A stretch of 64,000 nucleotides of DNA from CATOSD01 sp965203135. GTDB lineage: Bacteria > Chloroflexota > Dehalococcoidia > Lucifugimonadales > CATOSD01. The first letter of the stretch is position 1, and each line of letters starts with the position of its first letter. A model generated the notes under the pieces. That model searched no databases, was not told where the DNA came from, and saw nothing but the letters and a program-made list of their open reading frames with translations. Where the stretch lies: NCBI GenBank assembly GCA_965203135.1, contig CBDBBO010000003.1, positions 186,001 through 250,000 of the forward strand, in the 5' to 3' direction. Positions 18,943 to 26,500 of this stretch are shown here, one piece after another. The translations under genes and the position numbers were made by a program.

Positions 18943-19179
18943 CTACCCGCCGCGCGTCAATAGGGTGATGATGAGTGTGATGATGGACCCCACCAGTGCG
19001 GTTATCACGCTGCCGCCAATCACCCACGTCGTGAGCATCAACTTGTCGATGCGCCCGTTCACGCGGGCAATCTCAGCGCGTACCTCGGACAGGCCCGAAT
19101 CAAGGCGGGTGTTGAGTTGGCGCAGGTCTTCGCGTATATCCTGAAGCGTCGCAATGTAGAGATCATTGGGCTGATTCAT
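18943..19179 (-). CDS. Small coiled-coil protein with C-terminal membrane helix (transposon cargo)
   Basis: 78 residues from ATG 19179 (GGGAGG upstream); an in-frame extension to 19251 lacks a ribosome site. Residues 10-50 are a charged helix that looks coiled-coil (DIREDLRQLNTRLDSG, SEVRAEIARVNGRIDK), followed by one transmembrane segment (VIGGSVITALVGSIITLIITLL) and a short tail. Function unknown. Proteins of this shape occur widely near phage and transposon genes, but no assignment is possible. It is the last gene of a three-gene leftward set; the gap to the preceding lipoprotein gene is 73 bp. Its stop is only 20 bp from the inner edge of the left terminal repeat. Confidence 0.7.
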   Translation of the reverse strand: MNQPNDLYIATLQDIREDLRQLNTRLDSGLSEVRAEIARVNGRIDKLMLTTWVIGGSVITALVGSIITLIITLLTRGG

Positions 19180-19252
19180 AGCGGGGCCTCCCTTCTGTCT
19201 CCATCCTGCCGCTTGTACAGTCTGCCCGTCAAGCTGACGGCGGGGAAGCACC

Positions 19253-19711
19253 TTACCGGCAACTTCTGTCTATGTCGTCGAACAGGTCTTCCAGATCGCC
19301 CACCACTCTCAGGGAAAGTCCCGTATCCTCGTGATCAATCAGGGGGTCGATAGTCCCCCTCCTGGCCGTTACTTGGCGATCCAACACTCTTTCGATGAAT
19401 CCCGTCTCGATGAGTTGCCTCTCCGTATATCCGAAAGCAGCCCCGTACTCACGCGCCAGCCGCAGATTGGCATTCGCATAGGCGCGGGACCCCGCAGGGC
19501 ACGTCATAACATGTCCCGCCATGCTCCAAGTGAGAGCATGAATCGAGTCCACGCGCTGGGACAATTCCAAACGGCTGTAGGAGTCGCCTGGGGTTGAAGC
19601 GGATGGCCCACTGGTAGTAGAAGGCTCGGATTCGGGTGCGTCGCAGGACACCATCACCGCTATCAGAACGATCGCCACTGTTGCAATCGCCAGTATCCGT
19701 ATCATCGTCAC
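19253..19711 (-). CDS. Short lipoprotein of unknown function (transposon cargo)
   Basis: 152 residues. The signal peptide RILAIATVAIVLIAVMVSC ends in a lipobox Cys (VMVSC). A Ser/Thr/Pro-rich stretch to about residue 45 is followed by a compact helical domain with two Cys (GHVMTCPAGSRAYANANLRL, and DRSCR at the C-terminus) that might form a disulfide outside the cell. I do not recognise the fold. The stop codon of the upstream lipoprotein gene is 3 bp before this gene's ATG, so they are almost certainly translated from one mRNA. Nothing in the sequence suggests a regulator. Confidence 0.72.
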   Translation of the reverse strand: MTMIRILAIATVAIVLIAVMVSCDAPESEPSTTSGPSASTPGDSYSRLELSQRVDSIHALTWSMAGHVMTCPAGSRAYANANLRLAREYGAAFGYTERQLIETGFIERVLDRQVTARRGTIDPLIDHEDTGLSLRVVGDLEDLFDDIDRSCR

Positions 19712-19714
19712 TCC

Positions 19715-20926
19715 TCACCCCTCGCACGCAGAGGATGTGTAGAAGTCCTGCGACACGTACCAACTCAAACCCCAGGGGAATACGTCGATGCCTGTCGAGA
19801 CGGCGCTTTCGTCAAGGACGTTCGCTCTGCCCTCAGAGCTATCCATCAGCGATTCCATCAGAAGGTCCGCCACGCGCTTCGCATCAGAGATCTCCGTGAT
19901 AATCTCTGTCAGGTAGTTTGTGACCTTGACTTCAATACGACCTTCCGCGCATTCGCCGGACTCTCGTGAAGCGGTGAGCACACCGCCAATGTGCCATCTC
20001 GGGTACGAGGAACGCTCATTCCGCATGTACGCAAAATGTGCTTCGGAAATGTCCTCGCTTTGTCTGGAGAGTGCGGAAAGGCCGCGCTCAGAACGCGCGT
20101 CGTTCGTAAGGTCGATCAGGTGGGTCGCAACCTCGTTAGCCGTTTCCAAGTTATTGAGTGGCTGGCCCATACCCAATGTGATGTCTGCCGTCACGGACAC
20201 CTTCACGTCCAGCGTGCCTCCAGGCTCACCCTCGTACTTGTAGGTTGAATACTCGGTCTCGTCCCCACTTCTGCGGCTGAACTGCCTGAACTGCACTTCT
20301 TCTTCAAGCGAGGCAATCGTGACTTCCAAGATGGAGCCGTTGCCCGATTCAAGGCCCTTTCCAATCCATCCGCCGGCGCGGAGTAGGACGGGTTCAGCTT
20401 GTAACTCGTGAGTGGCGCACCGGAACCGCACGTCGGTTACTCTCAGCAGATAGCGTTTCGATTCCTCGTTCTCACGGAAGTACACGGCAACAATCCAGTC
20501 CGAATGCAGGTCCAGATCGGCCCTGCCGCCGTATTTGCCCGACAAGGCTACCCGTTCGGATTCGGACATAAGGCACATATCCGGTGGGTCGTCTATGGCA
20601 ATGTCCACACTCACGCCCCAGGAGTCATGTCCAGGCTTCACCGGCACATCAGTCCCCTTGCGTAGCCGGACAAGCACTGTCGCTTCTTCCGGTGGACTCG
20701 TAGGTTTTACGCTGGTGGTGATCGGAGTGCTGGCCGAGTCAGTAACGCCAGCAACTCCAGCCGCACCAGTGGCGTCGTCGGCGCTCGGCGCGGGCGGATT
20801 GGCGGGTTCTGTCTCTTGGCGCTCCTGCTGCTGGGCGGCGGGCGTCACTTCGAGGAGTTGATCACAGGATACGGATAGCGACAGAACGATGAGTATGAGC
20901 GGCAGTAGCAGTCTGAGGACGGACAA
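19715..20926 (-). CDS. Lipoprotein with a possible CAP/SCP-like C-terminal domain (transposon cargo)
   Basis: 403 residues. Signal peptide RLLLPLILIVLSLSVSC ends in a lipobox Cys (residue 21), followed by an Ala/Pro/Thr/Glu-rich linker to about residue 85. A beta-rich central domain (VSVDIAIDDPPDMC, LLRVTDVRFRCATHELQAE) runs to about residue 260. The final 140 residues begin VATHLIDLTNDARSERGLSAL and EDISEAHFAYMRNERS, which resembles the start of CAP (SCP/PR-1) domains with their 'LxNxxRxxxGLxxL...A' pattern; the usual second His/Glu motifs are not clear, so this is tentative. It heads the leftward cargo operon. The divergent promoter region to its right holds two inverted repeats. Confidence 0.7.
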   Translation of the reverse strand: MSVLRLLLPLILIVLSLSVSCDQLLEVTPAAQQQERQETEPANPPAPSADDATGAAGVAGVTDSASTPITTSVKPTSPPEEATVLVRLRKGTDVPVKPGHDSWGVSVDIAIDDPPDMCLMSESERVALSGKYGGRADLDLHSDWIVAVYFRENEESKRYLLRVTDVRFRCATHELQAEPVLLRAGGWIGKGLESGNGSILEVTIASLEEEVQFRQFSRRSGDETEYSTYKYEGEPGGTLDVKVSVTADITLGMGQPLNNLETANEVATHLIDLTNDARSERGLSALSRQSEDISEAHFAYMRNERSSYPRWHIGGVLTASRESGECAEGRIEVKVTNYLTEIITEISDAKRVADLLMESLMDSSEGRANVLDESAVSTGIDVFPWGLSWYVSQDFYTSSACEG

Positions 20927-20954
20927 ACGGGAACCCCCTTGCGGCGATGGGCTT

Positions 20955-21104
20955 CCCCGTCAAGAGTTCCCTCCGAATAGTGCGGAGCCACAAGGGGGCA
21001 CAAGGCCCACCTGTTCCGCACCATGCGTGGGAGGGTAAAGAAATGTAGCTCTTGACGGGGAGCAACAGCAGAGTACCACAGTTGTCTACTGGAGGGGTAG
21101 ACAA
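20955..21104. promoter_or_regulatory. Divergent control region with two inverted repeats (transposon cargo)
   Basis: Between the leftward lipoprotein operon and the rightward gene at 21185. CCCCGTCAAGAG (20955-20966) is the exact inverse of CTCTTGACGGGG (21049-21060), 82 nt apart. TTGTCTAC (21082-21089) and GTAGACAA (21097-21104) flank a 7-nt purine-rich loop. Either may be an operator or an RNA hairpin. No gene fits in the space. Confidence 0.45.
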
Positions 21105-21184
21105 TTAGGGTGAGCTAGTAGAGAATACCAACACGTTGCCAAGTGCACCAAGTCGCTTGAAAGGGACTGAATGGTAGACTATAC

Positions 21185-21583
21185 ATGACACCCGAACCGG
21201 AACGTTCGCCTAAAGGTGGTAGACCCCCCAGTGAGTTCATACTGGCACTGTTCCTGCTACCCAGCATTCTTTGGATGGTAATCTTGAGTTGGCGGGCAGG
21301 ACATTCCGGCTCCAGTTTTTTGGACAATACCATCGCTATCGTCGATGGAATGGAATCAGCGGTAGTTTTCTTTGGTGCGGTCACTTATGCTGCTGTGGAG
21401 GTAAACGACATGCTCGCTGAGAGGTACAAGAAATGGCGGGAAGAGGTTGGCCGACAGGAAGGCGAAGCCGCCGCGCTATCAGCCGTAGAGGAAGCCGCTA
21501 AGAACAACGGCATGACCGAGGAAGCAATCCAGGCCATGCTTGACAGGGCGCGTGAAATCGTCCGCAGGGGACGCGCTAAGTAG
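21185..21583 (+). CDS. Membrane protein with C-terminal coiled coil (transposon cargo)
   Basis: 132 residues. Two hydrophobic segments (FILALFLLPSILWMVILSW at about 18-36 and ESAVVFFGAVTYAAVEV at about 58-74) are followed by a long charged helix (LAERYKKWREEVGRQE, SAVEEAAKNNGMTEEAIQ, LDRAREIVRRGRAK) likely to be cytoplasmic. No family recognised. It is 9 bp upstream of the transposase gene in the same direction, so the two are probably cotranscribed; this raises the possibility that it takes part in transposition or its control rather than being a mere passenger. The ATG at 21185 lacks a strong ribosome site. Confidence 0.7.
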   Translation: MTPEPERSPKGGRPPSEFILALFLLPSILWMVILSWRAGHSGSSFLDNTIAIVDGMESAVVFFGAVTYAAVEVNDMLAERYKKWREEVGRQEGEAAALSAVEEAAKNNGMTEEAIQAMLDRAREIVRRGRAK

Positions 21584-21592
21584 ACTGCGTTC

Positions 21593-22606
21593 ATGCCGAA
21601 GTTCGCCAAGATAGACCAGATTGAATGTCCGCACTGTGGGCAAAGCGATCTGTACGCGCACGGGCGGCAGACCGGCAAGAAACGCTATCGCTGCCAGCAC
21701 TGTCGCAAGGTGTTCTCCCCCACACGCGCCACAAAGAGCCGCCAGCACACGCCCCAGGTGATAGGCGCGGCTGTGGATATGTACTTCGACGGCGTATCCT
21801 ACAAGCGGACCGCCGAGAACATCGCCGCCGCCTTCAACATCCCTGAGCCGTCCAAACAGACCATTTACAACTGGGTCCACGACTACAGCACCGCGTTGGG
21901 GAAGGCTATCGAAGGCGAGACGCCCAGCGTGGGCAACACTTGGGTTGCCGACGAGATGATGGTGAACGTCGGCGGGCGGAAGGTCTGGCTATGGAACGTG
22001 TTGGACGAGCGCACCCGCTATCTGCTGGCTACGCACCTGACGCCATACCGAACAGCGGCGCAGGCGCGTATCGTGATGGACAAGGCCAAGAAAGCGGCGG
22101 GGAAGTCACCGGCCACTATCAAGACCGACAAACTGCGGAGTTACGACGAGGGGATTGAGGACGTGTTTGGCGCGGAGGCCAAGCACATCAAGAGCGAGGG
22201 CATCCGTTCGCTCACGCTGAACAACAACATGAGCGAGCGGCTACAGGGGACGATTCGGGCGCGGGATAAGGTTCTGCGTGGGTTGAAGTCCCTAGAGAGC
22301 GGTCAGCGGTTCCTGGACGGCTGGCAGATGGACTACAACCTGTTTCGACCGCACTTGAGCCTTGGGCAGTACGGGAAGGATATAACGCCGGCTGAGGTTG
22401 CCAGGATGGACGTATCATTCTCGAGCTGGCAGGACGTGGCGGCCATGCCGGTCAGAAGTGGCGGCGGTGTTCGGACGGGAACGGCGGTGCGGGACGTGTT
22501 CGAGGATGATGTACTGGAGACTCGCCTGAGAACACCCAAGCGTCGGAAGCGGAGCGCCGGCCCACTAATGCGCCGATTGAAGCTCGCAAATCGGCTGGCA
22601 GGTTAG
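21593..22606 (+). CDS. IS6-like DDE transposase with N-terminal zinc ribbon
   Basis: 337 residues. An N-terminal zinc ribbon (CPHCGQSDLYAHGRQTGKK then YRCQHC; C-x2-C...C-x2-C) and helix-turn-helix (YKRTAENIAAAF, SKQTIYNWVHDY) precede an RNase H-fold catalytic core. The acidic triad is visible as WVADEMMVNVGGRKVWLW (first Asp), IKTDKLRSYDEGIEDV (second Asp) and NNNMSERLQGTIRARDKVLRGLKS (Glu), the arrangement of the IS6/IS240 group. A C-terminal tail of about 60 residues (from MDVSFSSWQDV) is extra to the family core. The gene ends 13 bp before the right terminal repeat. All motifs are intact, so it may be active. Confidence 0.9.
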   Translation: MPKFAKIDQIECPHCGQSDLYAHGRQTGKKRYRCQHCRKVFSPTRATKSRQHTPQVIGAAVDMYFDGVSYKRTAENIAAAFNIPEPSKQTIYNWVHDYSTALGKAIEGETPSVGNTWVADEMMVNVGGRKVWLWNVLDERTRYLLATHLTPYRTAAQARIVMDKAKKAAGKSPATIKTDKLRSYDEGIEDVFGAEAKHIKSEGIRSLTLNNNMSERLQGTIRARDKVLRGLKSLESGQRFLDGWQMDYNLFRPHLSLGQYGKDITPAEVARMDVSFSSWQDVAAMPVRSGGGVRTGTAVRDVFEDDVLETRLRTPKRRKRSAGPLMRRLKLANRLAG

Positions 22607-22619
22607 GCGCAGTCAACCG

Positions 22620-22646
22620 GGGATTCCACTAAATTTAGACAGAACC
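22620..22646 (-). repeat. Right terminal inverted repeat of the IS6-like transposon
   Basis: Inverse of the left end with one C/T difference. Followed directly by the second target copy GCGCCGCG (22647-22654). Confidence 0.9.
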
Positions 22647-22857
22647 GCGCCGCGCCAGGAGGAATTCGAGGGGCTATCGCGCCTCTGGGCGGGGCTTTAC
22701 GAAAAATCTGCCCTATTCTGTACGATGCTGCCCATTTCGTAGCTGGGCGGGCCGTCCTCTTTGTGTTCGAGCGCGTCTCATCGGTGTTCGATTTGGCGCA
22801 GAATGAGACAGGGCCGCGACCCGTTCGGCAAGCTCAGGGCAGGCTCGTCTCCCGTCT

Positions 22858-22899
22858 TCACCCCCATCCTAACCTTCCCCCGTCAAGGGGGAAGGGACA
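22858..22899 (+). repeat. Short palindromic repeat
   Basis: CACCCCCATCCTAA followed by CCTTCCCCC (22873-22881), loop GTCAA, GGGGGAAGG (22887-22895). Same unit as at 52813, 61396 and 63699. Confidence 0.82.
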
Positions 22900-23043
22900 A
22901 GTGGGAGGCTGGTGGCGACGGCGCCTGTGGGGTAGAAGATAGCACGTAGGTTCTGTAGAATCAAAGGGGTCGGGGACACCGGCGCACACAGACGCGTCCC
23001 GACAGGGAAGGGCTTGGCTAATTCCTGGGTTGTGCCTGAGCCG

Positions 23044-23110
23044 TCACCCCCATCCTAACCCGTTCGACAGGCTCAGGGCAGGCTCTTCCCCCATCAAGGG
23101 GGAAGGGACA
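23044..23110 (+). repeat. Short palindromic repeat interrupted by a second repeat unit
   Basis: CACCCCCATCCTAACC is followed by CGTTCGACAGGCTCAGGGCA plus GGCT and then CTTCCCCCATCAAGGGGGAAG. A 24-bp unit, found also at 22820 and inverted at 2811, has apparently been inserted between the leader and the hairpin of the common palindrome. Confidence 0.75.
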
Positions 23111-23298
23111 AGCGGAAGGCGGGCCTACTTGACATAAGATTGAGGGAGTGGGCCTGATTGTGGGAATTTTTGTGACACAGTTGAGGTGGGATTGCGCACA
23201 GATGAGAAGAGGTGTGGCGTTTGGGTTACGCGGTTGGGAAGGTTTGAGACACGATTTTCGGGGTGATTCCGGCTAGCGGGCGTGGGAGTAGGGGCGTT

Positions 23299-23350
23299 TC
23301 ACCCTCACCCCGACCCTCTCCCATCGAGGGAGAGGGGACAAGCGGAAGGG
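23299..23350 (+). repeat. Variant palindromic repeat (CCCTCTCCC type)
   Basis: CACCCTCACCCCGA then CCCTCTCCC (23324-23332), loop ATCGA, GGGAGAGGG (23338-23346). Same plan as the CCTTCCCCC units but with a different stem sequence. Confidence 0.75.
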
Positions 23351-23529
23351 ACGCCGTGACTCCGGGCCGCCGGCAGGTTGGCGTGGTGGAGAATGAAGGG
23401 GCCCTGCCCGCGGCAACTGTATAGCAAAAAAGTCTCGTTGTTGTGATATGGTCATTATTGACAGTCCCCACGCTTGAGCATCAAGTATAATTCCCCGGTG
23501 AACGTACTCGAACTCGACGATTTGCGAGA

Positions 23530-26500
23530 ATGATCTTCCTGAACATTACGACGAAGACGGCGGCAGGTCGAATTCGTACCCTGGCGCTGGTCTGCGCGCT
23601 GGCGGCCGGCGCGCTGCTGACTTATCTGGCGCTTTGGCCTCCGCCGGCAGCGCTCACGCAGGACACCGGAATAACCATCGCCGACGCGGCTACCGTCGAC
23701 GAGGGGAGCAGCGTCGATTTCATCGTGACCATGAACGCGACGTCCTCACAGGAGGTGAGCCTAACCTGGTCCATCTCCGGTAGCACGGCCAATCCGACGT
23801 CGAACAACGACTTCGCCACGACCACCGGTGAGGTGTCTTTCCCCGCGACCACCGTCTTGGGCACCACAACGACGATCACGGTCGAGACTAAGGACGACGA
23901 GGTGGTGGAGCCTGACGAGAGCTTCACGGTGACGATAACGGGCGACAGCCTGCCCACGGGCATCACTATCACCGACTCCAGCGCCGACGGTACGATAACC
24001 GACCACGACATGGCGGGCATATCCATCGCAGGCGCCAGGGCGATGGAGGGGAAGTCTGTGGAGTTCACAATCACTCTGACCGCGCCGGTGTCCCAGCCGG
24101 TGAGCCTCACCTGGTCTACCGCCGACGGCACGGCCGCATCGTCGACCGACTACACTGCTGTGATGTCGGGTACAGCGTCCTTCGACGCCCTCTCGACCAC
24201 CACTACCTTTACGGTCCATACGTCTCCGGACGACGTGGTGGAGCCTGACGAGAACTTCACGGTGACGATCATGCCAATGGGCATGCTGCCCGCCCGCGTG
24301 ACCATCACCGGTGCCAACGCCGAAGGTACGATAACCAACGACGACAACGCCACGATAACCATCGACAACGCGGATGCCGTCAGCGAGGGAGGAAGAGCCA
24401 CGTTTACCGTGACGCTGACCGAGTCGGTATCACAGGTGGTGAACCTGACTTGGACCGTCGCCGGCGGTACGAGCAACCCAACTGAGGACGACGACTTCGC
24501 CGCGATCGCCGGCATGGTGTCCTTCTCCCGTAAGTCCACCTCCACTACCTTCATAGTCGATACGATCGACGACGACGTGGTGGAGCCTGACGAGAACTTC
24601 ACGGTGACGATTACGGGCACGCTGCCCGCGGGCGTGAGCATCTCCGGCGGTGGCGTTGCGACCGGGACGATAACGAACGACGACGACGCCGAGATAACCA
24701 TCACGAACGCGGATGCCGTCGACGAGGGGCAGATGGCCTCGTTCACCGTGACGCTGGACAATCCAGTGTCGCAGGAGGTGATACTCGCCTGGACCGTCGC
24801 CAGTAGCACGCCCAACCCAACGGAGGACGACGACTTCACCGCTGCCACGGGCACGGTGCCCTTCGCCGCCCTCTCCACCACCACCACCTTCACGGTCGAT
24901 CCGAACGACGACGGCGTGGTGGAGCCTGTCGAGAATTTCAAGGTGACGCTTGCTACGACCACCATGATTGCCAACGTGAGCTTCGCTGCCAGTGAGGCGA
25001 CCGGGACGATAATCAACACCGACAGAGCCGAGATAACCATCGCGGACGACGACGCCCCTGAAGGGAATGGCGTCGGCTTCATGGTCACGCTGAGCGCGGA
25101 GGTCTCGCAGGACGTAAGCCTCACCTGGCGCACCGCCGACGGCACGGCTATGGCCGGGGACGACTACACCGCCGTGCCGTCGGGCATGGTGTCGTTTCCA
25201 GCGAACTCCGACGCGGGCACCACGACGACCATCACGGTCGAGACGACTTCGGACAACGTGGTAGAGCCCGACGAGAACTTCACGGTGACGCTTTTGGGCA
25301 TGCCGCCCGCGGATGTGAGCATCGCCGGCGATGGCGTTGCGACCGGGACGATACGCAACGACGACGATGCTGGGATAACCATCGAGGATGTGGGCGCCGT
25401 CAGCGAGGGGGCGGCTGTGGAGTTCACCGTGACGCTGACCGCGCCGGTGTGGCGGGAGGTGATGCTCACCTGGGAAGTCACCGGTGACACGGACGACCCG
25501 ACGATGCCCAACGACTTCGCCACGACAACCGGAATGGTGACCTTTGACGCTCTCTCAACCACCGAGACGTTCACGGTCGATCCGTTCGACGACGCCGTGG
25601 TGGAGCCTGCCGAGAGCTTCACGGTGACTCTCGCTACGACCACCATGATTGCCAACGTGAGCTTCGCCGACAGTGAGGCGAGCGGGTCGATAACCAACAC
25701 CGACACGGCCACGATTACCATTGGGGACAAAGGTGCGGATGAGGGGGATGAAGTACGGTTCACCGTGACACTGAGCAAGCAGGTCTCTAGAGATACGGTC
25801 CTCACTTGGTCGACGTCGGACGACACGGCTGTGGCCGGGGATGACTACACCGCCGCGTCGGGCACGGTGTCGTTTCCAGCGGACTCCGACGCAGGCACCA
25901 CGACGACAATCACCGTGCGGACAAGTCCGGACGAGGTTGTAGAGCCTACCGAGTACTTCACGGTGACGCTTGTTGAGGACTCGCTGATTCCCGGGGTGAG
26001 CATCGCAGACGGAATGGCGACGGGGACGATACGCAACAACGACACGGCCGAGATAACCATCACGGGCCGCCCTGCCGTTGAGGGAGAGAACGTCAGGTTC
26101 GATATCATGCTGAACAAATCGGTCTCTGAGGACGTGAGGCTCAGATGGGCCACCGGCGACCTGACGGCTGAAGCCGGGGACGACTACACCGCCGTGCCGT
26201 CGGGCATGGTGCTGTTTCCGGCGAACTCCGACGCCGGCACTACGACAACCGTCACAGTCCAAACCAGAGATGACCCGGTGGTGGAGCCTGAAGAGCACTT
26301 CAGGGTAACGCTCACTGCCATGGGCTCGCTGCTCGATGGGGTGAGCATCGCAGGCGGAACGGCGACGGGGACGATAACCAACAACGACGAGGCTGTGATA
26401 ACTATCGAGGACGGCACCGCGGAGGAAGGGGATCGTCGTGTCAACTTTGTGGTCACGCTGAGCGAGGAGGTATCCGAGGTTACGAGCCTCACCTGGCGCA

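Larger units (their letters stand above)
18897..22646 (+). mobile_element. IS6-like transposon with four passenger genes (3750 bp)
   Basis: The ends are 27-bp inverted repeats with one mismatch, beginning GGTTCTGTC and ending GTGGAATCCC (18897-18923 and 22620-22646). GGTTCTGT is the typical tip of IS6-family elements. Immediately outside, GCGCCGCG occurs on both sides (18889-18896 and 22647-22654), an 8-bp target duplication as expected for IS6. Inside are a DDE transposase gene at the right end and four other genes: three leftward (small coiled-coil membrane protein, two lipoproteins) and one rightward (membrane coiled-coil protein). Ordinary IS6 elements are about 0.8 kb with only a transposase gene. 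The cargo looks less GC-rich than the flanks. It is inserted about 70 bp upstream of the -35 box of the 16S promoter. Confidence 0.88.
22690..23290 (-). repeat. Copy B of the ~550-bp intergenic repeat (inverted)
   Basis: Reverse complement of this stretch aligns with 2446-2998 in order, with scattered substitutions and indels. It differs from copy A by carrying more small palindromes (22858, 23044) and two GTTCG-CTCAGGGCAGG units (22820, 23060). The gene-free space 22655-23529 otherwise shows no credible coding sequence. Confidence 0.75.

Noticed and set aside
23458..23491. TTGACA ... TATAAT before the Calx-beta gene as a promoter
   Set aside because: The spacer is 22 bp, too long for a standard promoter; only the TATAAT is mentioned.
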